Origin: Streptomyces microflavus
GTDB lineage: Bacteria; Actinomycetota; Actinomycetes; Streptomycetales; Streptomycetaceae
Assembly: GCF_014650075.1 (NCBI RefSeq)
Contig: NZ_BMUG01000005.1
Coordinates: 558,001-622,000 of the forward strand
DNA: 64,000 nucleotides
Reading direction: 5' to 3'
Below are positions 28,627 to 36,968 of this stretch, one piece after another (the first letter of the stretch is position 1; every line of letters starts with the position of its first letter). The notes under the pieces were generated by a model that worked only from the letters and a program-made list of their open reading frames with translations, was not told the origin of the DNA and did not search any database. Made by a program: the position numbers and the translations under genes.

Positions 28627-28805
28627 CCGAGCAAACTAGCCTCTTCGGCCGCCGCCCCGCGCACCAGGTCCAGGGCTGTTCCGCGCGGCGATCGAGTTCT
28701 ACGGCATCCGCCAATCCGTGGCTCGGCCCGGAAGCAGGCCGAGGCACAGAATTTCCCGTTCAATCTCCCATCCGTGCATCCACGGACGTCTCCCTCTTCT
28801 ATGCT

Positions 28806-28819
28806 CTACATGTTTGTAG
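28806..28819. promoter_or_regulatory. Inverted repeat upstream of the 72-aa gene
   Basis: CTACA-TGTT-TGTAG, a 5-bp dyad in an unusually AT-rich patch about 90 bases before GTG 28907. It resembles a small operator (TACA/TGTA half-sites). The binding protein is unknown. Confidence 0.3.
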
Positions 28820-28906
28820 ATTACGCCATGGCGGGGCAGAAGTCCGCCCTGCCCAGGCGGACATTCGCGCGCTCCGCGGGAGCGCGGCATGAGGAGGGGA
28901 ACGAGC

Positions 28907-29125
28907 GTGGCTTCGATCGACCTGGACAAGGTGTTGGACAAGGCGTGGGCGGACAAGAGCCTGCCCGAGGTGCTGTCGGCGCCGGTGTCTGCTCTCAAGG
29001 GGGTCTCGGACCGGCAGGGCGACCTGCTCAAGGAGGCGTTCGGCATCAAGACCGTCGCCGACCTCGCCGAGCTGAAGTACGTCGGGTGGGCGCAGGCCCT
29101 GGCCGCTCTGGACGCGGCTAAGTAA
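28907..29125 (+). CDS. Small HhH-like hypothetical protein
   Basis: 72 residues: ASIDLDKVLDKAWADKSLPE, then a helix-hairpin-helix-like LKGVSDRQGDLLKEAFGIKT followed by VADLAELKYVGWAQAL. HhH motifs usually contact DNA or mediate helix packing. The GTG start is chosen over an ATG six codons earlier because GAGGAGGGG lies ~7 bases before it. No partner gene is evident. Confidence 0.8.
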   Translation: MASIDLDKVLDKAWADKSLPEVLSAPVSALKGVSDRQGDLLKEAFGIKTVADLAELKYVGWAQALAALDAAK

Positions 29126-29429
29126 CCTTCCCGCCTGGCCCGGTCAGCGGTGCCGCAGCCCAAGCCTCTCCGCGGCACCGCGCACCTACGGATCCCACAC
29201 CCGTCGACCGCGCCCGTCCCGACGTGCCCACTTCGGCTGATCCTGCGCGAACGGGCCAGTCCGAGGAAAACCGCCAATTGCTCAAGCCCCTTCCACAACG
29301 CGTCCCCCTGAGCCCGTGGCTGAAGGGATTGCCCCATGGGCCGCCGGCGTCTCCGCAGGGCTGAACTCTGAAACGATCAGTAAGTGGATCCCTCGTGTGC
29401 TCGGCACTGCCCTGGGTATCCGGACGCGT

Positions 29430-29735
29430 ATGCTCAAGCATCGGCGGTTCAGGGTGGCGTGTGTACTGCTGGTGGCCTGGGCTCTACTGGTGGTCGTGGA
29501 GTGGTGGCACGGAGGGACGCCGTGGCCGGCGGCTGCGCTGAGTGCCCTGCTATGGGCGTGTGTAGTAGCCGCAACCTGGTGGTTCGTCGAGATGGCGCAG
29601 GGCAGGTCAGCCCGGGTGGACAGTGGTCGATCCGAACATCATCTTGCGGGCCGTCTGCCGCCGGACCCCCGTACCGCGCACGCGCCGGGGCCGACTGAGG
29701 GTGGGCATGACCCTGTAGAAGCTCAGGGGCACTGA
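29430..29735 (+). CDS. Small two-helix membrane protein
   Basis: About 101 residues. Two hydrophobic helices (VACVLLVAWALLVVVEWW and AALSALLWACVVAATWWFVE) and a hydrophilic Pro/His-rich tail. No family recognised. The ATG at 29430 starts just before the first helix; the ribosome site is weak. Confidence 0.45.
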   Translation: MLKHRRFRVACVLLVAWALLVVVEWWHGGTPWPAAALSALLWACVVAATWWFVEMAQGRSARVDSGRSEHHLAGRLPPDPRTAHAPGPTEGGHDPVEAQGH

Positions 29736-30176
29736 GGGGCTTCGTATTGCTGTGGCACGTCGAGTGTGGAGCTCCATGCGGCGACGCAGCCGGACCCCTT
29801 CCAAACATTCGCCGTCGTCCGGACCGGTGACGAGGTTACGGTCGAAGCGCCGCGCCAAGCTCGTTGCTTGAGTGTCCGTGGGATGGCCGGCGACCGGGCC
29901 GAGATGGTCCTTCCCCGCTTCGTACGCGGCTCGCCTACACCCCTCACCGGCCGCTCGGGACGGTTGGGGTGTATCTCGACGAGCGGGAAGTCCGTGTACG
30001 GGCACGCCCAGGCGGCGGTGCCCGAAACGGTGAGGGCGTAGCAGCCGAAGGGAGCGGGGTGCCTAGAGGGCATGGCCCTTTCCGGTCGTCATGGGGTGAT
30101 CGTGGTCGCCGTCCGGCTCTGTGACAATCCATTTCGGTACGCCGCTCAGCCAGAGGGGGCGTCAGCGCAGAGCCGC
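29736..30176. other. Intergenic, no gene seen
   Basis: About 440 bases. ORFs on both strands (for example minus 29723-30073) show no family resemblance or hydrophobic/secretory pattern. Confidence 0.45.
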
Positions 30177-30443
30177 TCACCCTCGCGCTTCGCCGGGATC
30201 CCGCCGAGGTACGCGATCCGTCGGCTCGTGCGGCGTGGTCGGGATGCTGTCCGGGGCCCGGTCGAGGACCTCCTCGAAGCGGCGGGCCGCGAAGGGCAGG
30301 GGAAGAGGCCCATCGCCACTCTCGTGGAGCATGATGGTTGCCCGGCTCAGCCGGGTGCGCATCGCGAGTTCCCTCACAGAGATGCCCTCGGCTTTCCGGA
30401 ACTCGATGAGGTCTTTCGCCAGCCGCGCCGATTCCTCGCTCAT
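30177..30443 (-). CDS. Helix-turn-helix (XRE-like) regulator
   Basis: 88 residues. LAKDLIEFRKAEGISVRELA followed by MRTRLSRATIMLHESG is an XRE-type helix-turn-helix, placed right at the N-terminus. A short tail (FEEVLDRAPDSIPTTPHEP) follows. ATG 30443 (MSEESARLAKDL) is preferred; the frame is open 40 codons upstream without a good start. It may be the remnant of a longer regulator, as no effector domain is present. Confidence 0.6.
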   Translation of the reverse strand: MSEESARLAKDLIEFRKAEGISVRELAMRTRLSRATIMLHESGDGPLPLPFAARRFEEVLDRAPDSIPTTPHEPTDRVPRRDPGEARG

Positions 30444-30582
30444 GGCTGGAGTATTTCGCACCACGAACACGTGGTCAGCGACCTGGCCCACAAGTGCGGC
30501 ATGGCAGGCCTCAGACCGGTCGGAGCGCGGCGCGTGTACCGCTCCCTGTCGGGGGGGCATCAACCCCGGCGACAGACGTCAC

Positions 30583-31680
30583 ATGGCCACGCGGGAACAT
30601 GAGAAGCGCCGCAGTGGACACCCGCTGGTCATGGCAGACACACAGAAGCCGGGTCGACCCGGCAGCGAACACCATCCCGGGGACGTGGACCGGGAGCGCG
30701 GCGTGGGCCCCGACAAGCAGGTCGAGGAGCGAGCACCGGACCGGCCGACCGAGCTGCCCAGGCGGTCCTGGACTGCGGTGCTGCGCGGCACCTTGAAGGA
30801 GTTCAAGGACGACGAACTCGCGGACCGGGCCGCCGCGCTGACGTACTACGGGGTACTGGCACTGTTCCCCGCCCTGCTGGTGCTGGTGTCCCTGCTGGGT
30901 ATCGCCGGAGAGTCGGCCACCCAGCAGGTTCTGGAGAACCTGCGAAAGCTGACCCCCGGCTCCGCCCGGGACGTGATCAGCGACGCGGTGGAGCAGCTCC
31001 AGGGCAACTCGGGCGTCGGGTCGTTCATGGCGGTCGTGGGCCTGGCCGTCGCGGTGTGGTCGGCCTCCGGTTACGTCGCAGCGTTCATCCGCATCTCGAA
31101 CGTCGTCTACGAGATGCCGGAAGGCCGGCCGGTGTGGAAGATCCTGCCGTTGCGCCTGGCCCTGACCGTGACGTTGATGGTCCTCGCGTGTGCCAGCGCG
31201 CTCATCGTGGTCTTCTCCGGCGGCCTGGCACGACAGGTGGGCACCGCGCTGGGGATCGGGGGCCCCGCCCTGACCCTGTGGTCGATCGCGAAGTGGCCCG
31301 TTCTCGTCCTCCTGGTCACCGTCATGATCGCGGTGCTCTACTGGGCCGCCCCGAACGCCAAGGGCCGTGGGTTCAGGTGGGTGACGCCGGGCAGTTTCCT
31401 GGCCCTGGTCATCTGGATGCTCGCCTCGGCCGGCTTCGCCTTCTACGTTGCGAACTTCGCCTCGTACAACAAGACCTACGGTGCCCTCGCCGGCGTGATC
31501 GTCTTCCTGGTGTGGCTATGGATCACCAACCTGGCGATGCTCCTGGGCCTGGAGTTCGACGCGGAGATGGTCCGCCGGCGCGCGATCGCGGGCGGACTGC
31601 CCGAGGACGAGGAGCCGTACGTGGAGCCACGTGACACCCGCGCGTGGAGCGAGGGGGACCGCCGCCGCGTGGAACGCTGA
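30583..31680 (+). CDS. YihY/BrkB-family membrane protein (second copy)
   Basis: 365 residues. A hydrophilic, charged N-terminus of ~75 residues, then DDELADRAAALTYYGVLALF and six membrane helices, the strong BrkB signature, ending in an acidic/basic tail. This copy is closer to the common actinobacterial form than the one at 16669-17622. ATG 30583 (MATREHEKRR) is used; ATG 30631 (MADTQKPG) is equally possible, as neither has a clear ribosome site. Confidence 0.87.
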   Translation: MATREHEKRRSGHPLVMADTQKPGRPGSEHHPGDVDRERGVGPDKQVEERAPDRPTELPRRSWTAVLRGTLKEFKDDELADRAAALTYYGVLALFPALLVLVSLLGIAGESATQQVLENLRKLTPGSARDVISDAVEQLQGNSGVGSFMAVVGLAVAVWSASGYVAAFIRISNVVYEMPEGRPVWKILPLRLALTVTLMVLACASALIVVFSGGLARQVGTALGIGGPALTLWSIAKWPVLVLLVTVMIAVLYWAAPNAKGRGFRWVTPGSFLALVIWMLASAGFAFYVANFASYNKTYGALAGVIVFLVWLWITNLAMLLGLEFDAEMVRRRAIAGGLPEDEEPYVEPRDTRAWSEGDRRRVER

Positions 31681-31825
31681 TCGGCCCCTCGCCGGGGACG
31701 GCGGCGAGCCTTGTCATCAGCATCCCGTTCGGGCCGATGGCGCCCGACAACGTCACCCTGTTGCGGGCGACCGCCGATGCCCACGACCGGGTGGACGCCG
31801 GAGGCCGGGACGCGTCCCGGGTTGC

Positions 31826-31850
31826 TTGACTCTCCCCCGAAGGGAGAGTC
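31826..31850 (+). promoter_or_regulatory. MerR-type operator/promoter
   Basis: A perfect 9-bp dyad, GACTCTCCC (31828-31836) and GGGAGAGTC (31842-31850), 5 bases apart, overlapping a -35-like TTGACT (31826-31831). This is the arrangement expected of an autoregulated MerR promoter. It ends 13 bases before the MerR ATG. Confidence 0.75.
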
Positions 31851-31863
31851 GAAGGTGGAGCAC

Positions 31864-32388
31864 ATGCGCATGGACGACGCGTCACGGCCCACGTGGAACA
31901 TCGGTGCCGTCGCACGGCAGACCGGGCTGCCGGACAAAGTGGTCAGGCACTGGTCGGATGTGGGCGTCGTGGCATCGGTCGGCCGGACCTCCGGCGGCTA
32001 CCGCCGCTATGACACCGCCGGCGTAGCCCGGCTGCAGCTGGCCCGCACCCTGCGCGACCTGGGCATGGGGCTCGGTGAAAGCCGGGCCGCCCTGGATCGT
32101 AAGGAGGGTCTCGCGGAGGTGGCGGCCGCACACGTCGAGGCCCTGGAGGCGCAGGTCCGCCGACTGCGGACCCACCAGGCCGTCCTGCGCACTGTCACAC
32201 GTCGCACTACCCAGGAAAGCCTTGCTCTGCTGACCCACACCACCCACATGCACCCCGACGAACGTCGCAAGCTGGTCCACGACTTTCTCACCGAATCCAT
32301 CGGTGACATCGATGTGCCTCACTTCCGCGGGGGGCTTCTCGCAGCGAGAGGAGCGGGGCCACGGTCCTGGCCTCCGTGCCGTCCGTGA
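31864..32388 (+). pseudogene. MerR-family regulator, 3' truncated
   Basis: The N-terminus is a full MerR DNA-binding domain (NIGAVARQTGLPDKVVRHWS, RTSGGYRRYDTAGVARLQL) followed by the dimerisation helix. The effector domain begins (SIGDIDVPHFRGGLLAA) and then loses all resemblance at about base 32341; the last ~14 codons read RGAGPRSWPPCRP from joined foreign DNA. A normal relative would run on another ~50-100 residues. It might still bind its operator. ATG 31864 or 31870, or GTG 31855, could start it. Confidence 0.75.
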
Positions 32389-33155
32389 CCGACCGGCTCG
32401 CGTGGCTGGTGCGCCGGGCCCGCAACCCTCCCCGGCTGAGGCTGCTCACCAACACCGGTGCGGCGCTGGACCCGGGGACGATCGCCGCTCTGCGAGCGGC
32501 CGTTCCCACGCTGAGTGTTCAGCTCATGTACGGGCTGACCGAGTGCAAGCGGACCACGATCATGCCGCCTGACGGCGACCTCGTACGGCCCGGATCGTCG
32601 GGGCGCGCCCTGCCCGGCACCGAGGTCTTCGTCATCGACGCCGAAGGCACCCGGCTCCCTCCCGGCGAGGTCGGCCAGTTCGTGGTGCGCGGCCCTCACG
32701 TGATGGCCGGGTACTGGCGCCGGCCGGAGCTGACGGCCGAGCGGTTCCCCCGTGCCGAGGGCCTCTTCCCCGAACTGCGTACGGGGGACTACGGCCGGCT
32801 CGACGAGGACGGCTACCTCTACTTCACCGGACGCCGGGACGACCTCTACAAGGAGCGCGGCTTCCGGGTCAGCGCCACCGAGGTGGAGGCCGCCGCCCGC
32901 CGGGTCGAAGGGGTGACCGACGCGGCCGTGCTGACGCCCGGTCCCCGGACCGGCGGCCGGGCCGTCCTCACGGCGGTGACCGGACTCGACCCGTCCGACG
33001 TCCTGGACGGGATGCGCGGGTTCATCGAGGAGTACAAGATCCCGCGCCGCTGCGTCCCGGTGGCGGCCCTGCCCACCAACAGCAACGGCAAGGTCGACAG
33101 GCGCGCACTCGCCGACCTGGCCGACGTGTCCGTATCGACGAACCGGAAGGAATGA
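32352..33155 (+). pseudogene. AMP-forming ligase (ANL superfamily), 5' truncated
   Basis: Resemblance begins at about 32352 (GATVLASVPSVTDRLAWL) without its own N-terminal half: the P-loop TSGTTG region is absent. Present are the A5 motif LMYGLTECKR, the GYWRRPEL block, A7 RTGDYGRLDEDGYLYFTGRR, the hinge and the A10 lysine in NSNGKVDRRAL. An in-frame GTG at 32376 would give 259 residues. Intact relatives adenylate a carboxylic or amino acid and load it on a carrier protein, consistent with the ACP gene 6 bases downstream. As it stands the adenylation site is incomplete. Confidence 0.85.
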
Positions 33156-33161
33156 CCGCAC

Positions 33162-33431
33162 ATGAACCGTAGCGATGTCACCACCGCCCTGGAGACCGCG
33201 CTCAGCAGCGTCCTCGACCGGCCCGTGACCGAACTGCGCGGCGGCACCAGGCTCTTCGACGACCTGCACCTCGACTCCACCACGATGCTGGAGATGCTGA
33301 TGGAGCTGGAGGACTCGCTCGGCCTGGAGGTCGACCCCGAGGAGCTCGACGCCGACGACTTCGAGACCGTCGACACCTTCACCGACTTCGCGCTCGCCCA
33401 GCTTTCCGCGGAGCACGGCAAGGCCGCCTGA
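33162..33431 (+). CDS. Acyl/peptidyl carrier protein
   Basis: 89 residues, four-helix carrier. The phosphopantetheine serine is in LFDDLHLDSTTMLEMLMELE. It is acidic like type II carriers. It follows the ligase fragment by 6 bases and precedes the EctC-like gene by 41, with AAGGAA upstream of both this gene and the next. It presumably carries the ligase's product during later steps. Confidence 0.93.
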   Translation: MNRSDVTTALETALSSVLDRPVTELRGGTRLFDDLHLDSTTMLEMLMELEDSLGLEVDPEELDADDFETVDTFTDFALAQLSAEHGKAA

Positions 33432-33472
33432 CACCACCGCGCCGAACACACCCGAGGGAAGGAACACCGGAA

Positions 33473-33874
33473 ATGATCGTCCGCTCCTTCAAGGACATCG
33501 AGAACACCGACCGGCACGTCCGGGCGTCCACCGGCACCTGGGAGAGCAAGCGCATCGTGCTCGCCCGGGAGGGCGTCGGCTTCTCGCTGCACGAGACCAC
33601 GGTCTACGCGGGCACCGAGACGTCGATGTGGTACGCCAACCACATCGAGGCCGTGCTCTGCGTCGAGGGCGAGACCGAACTGACCAACGACGAGACCGGC
33701 GAGAAGCACCTGATCACCCCGGGCACCATGTACCTCCTGGACGGCCACGAGAAGCACACCCTGCGCCCCCGGGTCGACTCGCGCTTCGTCTGCGTGTTCA
33801 ACCCGCCCGTCACCGGGCGCGAGGACCACGACGCCGACGGTGTCTACCCGCTGCTCACCGAGGAGGCCGTGTGA
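33473..33874 (+). CDS. Ectoine-synthase (EctC)-like cupin
   Basis: 133 residues, close to the usual EctC length. It aligns well with EctC: MIVRSFKDIENTDRHVRAST, HIEAVLCVEGETEL, GTMYLLDGHEKHTLRP and RFVCVFNPPVTGREDHD. The metal-site Glu (HIEAV), Tyr (GTMY) and His (HEKH) known from EctC structures are all present, as are the Cys and Phe of VCVFNPP. EctC cyclises N-gamma-acetyl-diaminobutyrate to ectoine; here no EctB is nearby, so a related cyclisation, perhaps on the carrier protein, is possible. AAGGAA precedes the ATG. Confidence 0.9.
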   Translation: MIVRSFKDIENTDRHVRASTGTWESKRIVLAREGVGFSLHETTVYAGTETSMWYANHIEAVLCVEGETELTNDETGEKHLITPGTMYLLDGHEKHTLRPRVDSRFVCVFNPPVTGREDHDADGVYPLLTEEAV

Positions 33875-34395
33875 CCGCGCCTGCCCCCGAAACCGCCGTC
33901 CGGGCCCGCCCCCGGTACCGTACGCCGCGCGTCGAGGACGCCCCCGCGCTCTGGGAGATGGTCGACCAGGCGGACGCCCTGGACAACAACAGCCCGTACT
34001 ACTACGCCCTTTGGTGCCGGGACTTCGCCGCGACCTCCCTCGTGGCCACTCTGGACGACGAGGTCATCGGGTTCCTCACCGGCTACTTCAGGCCCGACGA
34101 GCCCGACACCTATCTGGTGTGGCAGGAGGCCGTCAGGCCCCGGCACGGCATTCCGATGCTCGGTGTCCAGCTCTTCGAGCGGGCCGCCGACCGGGCGGTG
34201 GAGCGGGGGGCCGCTTTCATCGAGGCCACCGTGTCCGCCGACAACAAGGCCATCATCATGGTCCTGAAGAAGGTCGCGAAGCGGTACGCGGCCGAGGTCG
34301 ACACCCGGGTGCTGTTCCCCGGAGACCTCTTCCCCGGGGAACACCACGACGAGGTGCTGTACCGCATCGGGCCGCTCGCGCCACGGGCGGACTGA
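33871..34395 (+). CDS. Diaminobutyrate acetyltransferase (EctA)-like GNAT
   Basis: 174 residues. RTPRVEDAPALWEMVDQADALD, NSPYYYALWCRDFAATSLVA and GFLTGYFRPDEPDTYLVWQ are strongly EctA-like. The acetyl-CoA loop region is less canonical: RPRHGIPMLGVQL replaces the usual RGRGLA. EctA acetylates the gamma-amino group of 2,4-diaminobutyrate. GTG 33871 overlaps the EctC-like stop (GTGA), so the two are coupled. The gene order C-A is the reverse of ectABC. Confidence 0.88.
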   Translation: MTAPAPETAVRARPRYRTPRVEDAPALWEMVDQADALDNNSPYYYALWCRDFAATSLVATLDDEVIGFLTGYFRPDEPDTYLVWQEAVRPRHGIPMLGVQLFERAADRAVERGAAFIEATVSADNKAIIMVLKKVAKRYAAEVDTRVLFPGDLFPGEHHDEVLYRIGPLAPRAD

Positions 34396-34414
34396 CGCCG
34401 GCCCGTCCCACCCA

Positions 34415-34459
34415 CCGCACCACCTTCCGCGTCACTCCGACCCGCGGAAGGTGGTGCGG
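34415..34459. terminator. Convergent hairpin terminator
   Basis: A perfect 16-bp stem (34415-34430 with 34444-34459) around a 13-base loop, between the EctA-like and GlxA-type genes. The right arm and loop encode the last residues of the GlxA-type regulator. No T tract; likely bidirectional. Confidence 0.75.
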
Positions 34460-35421
34460 TACGCGCGCGGCGACACCCCCAGGGCCTCCCGGAAGTGCTG
34501 GCGCATGGCCGTCCCGGTGCCGAAGCCGGCTTCGGCGGCGATGCGGTCCACCGGCTCGTCGGTCCGCTCCAGGAGCCGGCGTGCGTGGTGCAGCCGCTGG
34601 GCCGCCAGCCAGCGCATCGGCGTCAGCCCGGTCTCCTGGAGGAAACGGCGGCTCAGGGTCCGTACGCTCACCGACGCCTCCCGGGCCAGGTCCTCCAGCG
34701 TCAGCAGCTCGCCCAGGTGGCGCAGGGCGAAGGTCCGGGCGGCGGCCGTCGGGCTGGCTCCCCCTTCGGGGACCGGCTGCTCGATGTACTGGGCCTGTCC
34801 ACCGTCCCGGTGCGGCGGAACGACGGTGCGCCGGGCGACGGTGTTGGCCACCTCGCTGCCGTGGTCGCTGCGGATCATGTGCAGACAGAGGTCGATTCCC
34901 GCGGCGACCCCCGCCGAGGTGAGCACGTTCCGGTCGTCGGTGTAGAGCACGTCCGGGTCCACATCGACTTCCGGGTACAGCCGGCGCAGCTCGTCGCACG
35001 ACTTCCAGTGGGTGGTCGCCCGCCGCCCCTTCAGCAGCCCGATGGCCGCCAGGACGAACGTGCCCGTGCAGATCGAGGCCACCCGGGCGTCCGCCGGGAC
35101 GCGGGCGAGCGCCCGGCGCACCGGTTCCGGCACCTGGTCGCGCCGCTGCGGCCCGTAGTCCTCCACCGCCGCCGGTACGAGTACGGTGTCGGCGCTCTCC
35201 AGGGCCTCCGGGCCGTGGGCGATGTTCACCGTGAAGTCGGCGTCCGTGGTCAGCTCACCGGGCTCCGCCGCACAGGTCACCACCGAGTACAGCGGCCCGC
35301 CGTCGTCGTCGAGCGCCGTGCCGAACAGCCGGTGGACGATGCCCAGCTCCATCGGCAGCAGCCCTGGCCGCACCAGAGTGACCACCCGGTGTACCGGCGC
35401 TCTCCTGCTCACAGTCGTCAT
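34432..35421 (-). CDS. GlxA-type AraC-family regulator
   Basis: 329 residues. An N-terminal DJ-1/PfpI-like domain (about 12-185) with the nucleophile-elbow stretch ARVASICTGTFVLAAIGLL, then two AraC helix-turn-helix units (LTLEDLAREASVSVRTLSRR and VDRIAAEAGFGTGTAMRQHF) ending in the AraC signature ALGVSPRAYRTTFRG. Such regulators often control neighbouring transport or catabolic genes. It is divergent from the MFS gene with about 60 bases between, so that transporter is its likeliest target. Confidence 0.93.
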   Translation of the reverse strand: MTTVSRRAPVHRVVTLVRPGLLPMELGIVHRLFGTALDDDGGPLYSVVTCAAEPGELTTDADFTVNIAHGPEALESADTVLVPAAVEDYGPQRRDQVPEPVRRALARVPADARVASICTGTFVLAAIGLLKGRRATTHWKSCDELRRLYPEVDVDPDVLYTDDRNVLTSAGVAAGIDLCLHMIRSDHGSEVANTVARRTVVPPHRDGGQAQYIEQPVPEGGASPTAAARTFALRHLGELLTLEDLAREASVSVRTLSRRFLQETGLTPMRWLAAQRLHHARRLLERTDEPVDRIAAEAGFGTGTAMRQHFREALGVSPRAYRTTFRGSE

Positions 35422-35483
35422 GGCCAGATTGTTTCACTACATGTCCAGCTGGCCAGTGGTGGAAGATCACCTGCCTGCCGAGG

Positions 35484-36878
35484 ATGGGAAGCATGGAAGA
35501 AGAAACGACGACCGGAAACCCCGAACCCTCCGGGCCCCAGGCCGCTCGTCCCCTTCCGTCGTCCGCGACCGAAGGGGCACCCGTACGGCGGACCGTCCAC
35601 CGCGCCTGGTGGGTCGCGGGAGCCGCAGCGCTCGCCATCGTGGTCGCGGGGGCCTTCTCCACGATGCCCGGCATCCTCCAGGGCCCCCTCCAGCAGGAAT
35701 TCCACTGGTCACGGGGGACGATCGGCGTCGCCTCTGCGGTCAACATGGTCCTGTACGGGCTGACCGCGCCGTTCGCGGCCGCCCTGATGGACCGCTTCGG
35801 CATCCGCAGGGTCGTCGTCGTGGCCCTGAGCACGGTCGCCGCCGGTTCCCTGCTGACCACGGTGATGACCGCTCCCTGGCAGTTCACCCTCTTCTGGGGC
35901 TTCCTCGTCGGCCTCGGCACCGGCTCGATGGCCATGGCCTTCGGAGCCACCGTGACCAACCGCTGGTTCACCACCCGGCGCGGTCTGGTCACCGGCATCC
36001 TCTCCTCGGGGAGCGTCTTCGGGCAGATGGTGTTCCTGCCCGCACTGTCCTGGACCATCGACCACTACGACTGGCGTCCGGCCCTCGTCACCCTCGCGCT
36101 CGCGGCGCTGGCCGTCGCACCCGTCATCTGGCTGGTCCTGCGCGACCACCCCGCCGACGTGGGACAGAGCCCCTACGGGAGCACGGAGTTCGTCCCCAAG
36201 CCCGCGCCCGTCGGGGGAGTCGCCCGCCGTACCCTCACCGTGCTCCGCGACGCCTCCCGTACCGCTCCCTTCTGGCTCCTCGCCGGAGCCTTCGCCATCT
36301 GCGGGGCCACGACCAACGGCATCATGTGGACGCACTTCACCCCGGCCGCCCACGACCACGGCATGACCGTCACCACCGCGTCGACCCTGCTGGCTCTCAT
36401 CGGCGTCTTCAACGTCGCCGGCACGATCGCCTCCGGATGGCTCACCGACCGCAAGGACGCCCGCCGGCTCCTCGCCGTCTTCTTCGCCCTGCGCGGGGTG
36501 CTGCTCGTACTGCTCCCGCTGATGATGGCCGCTACGGTCAATCCGGCGATGATGATCTTCGTGGTCGCCTTCGGCCTTCTCGACCTGGCCACCGTCCCGC
36601 CGGTGATCGCGCTGTGCCGTACGTTCTACGGCGACGACAGCGCCATCGTCTTCGGCTGGGTCAACGCGGCCCATCAGGTGGGCGCGGCCCTGGCCGCCTT
36701 TCTCGGCGGTATCGCCCGCGACGCCTTCGGTACCTACGACCCGGTCTGGCTGGTACTCGGCGCGGCCTGTGCGGTCGCGGCGCTGGTGTCGCTGACCATC
36801 CGGGGAAACGCCGTGCGCCGGGGCACGCCCGACCGCACGGCCGCGGAGCCGGTCGAGTCGGCCGGCCCCCGAGGCTGA
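35484..36878 (+). CDS. MFS transporter
   Basis: 464 residues, twelve predicted membrane helices. The loop 2-3 motif reads ALMDRFGIRRVVVVALS, and loop 8-9 GWLTDRKDARR. Resembles the OFA/monocarboxylate-type MFS group. The first ATG (35484) or the ATG three codons on (35493) could start it; G-rich GAGG/GGGAAG lies just upstream of the second. The substrate is unknown; shared control with the GlxA-type regulator is inferred from divergence. Confidence 0.9.
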   Translation: MGSMEEETTTGNPEPSGPQAARPLPSSATEGAPVRRTVHRAWWVAGAAALAIVVAGAFSTMPGILQGPLQQEFHWSRGTIGVASAVNMVLYGLTAPFAAALMDRFGIRRVVVVALSTVAAGSLLTTVMTAPWQFTLFWGFLVGLGTGSMAMAFGATVTNRWFTTRRGLVTGILSSGSVFGQMVFLPALSWTIDHYDWRPALVTLALAALAVAPVIWLVLRDHPADVGQSPYGSTEFVPKPAPVGGVARRTLTVLRDASRTAPFWLLAGAFAICGATTNGIMWTHFTPAAHDHGMTVTTASTLLALIGVFNVAGTIASGWLTDRKDARRLLAVFFALRGVLLVLLPLMMAATVNPAMMIFVVAFGLLDLATVPPVIALCRTFYGDDSAIVFGWVNAAHQVGAALAAFLGGIARDAFGTYDPVWLVLGAACAVAALVSLTIRGNAVRRGTPDRTAAEPVESAGPRG

Positions 36879-36968
36879 AGCGGCCCGCTCAGGGGAACGG
36901 GGCGATGGCCGCGGAGCCGCTCGTGAGCTGGTCGGCCACGCGGAAGGCCCGGGCCCTATCGTGTCCGC

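Noticed and set aside
33473..34395. A complete ectoine biosynthesis operon
   Set aside because: EctB (aminotransferase) and EctD (hydroxylase) are absent, gene order differs, and a ligase and ACP are present.
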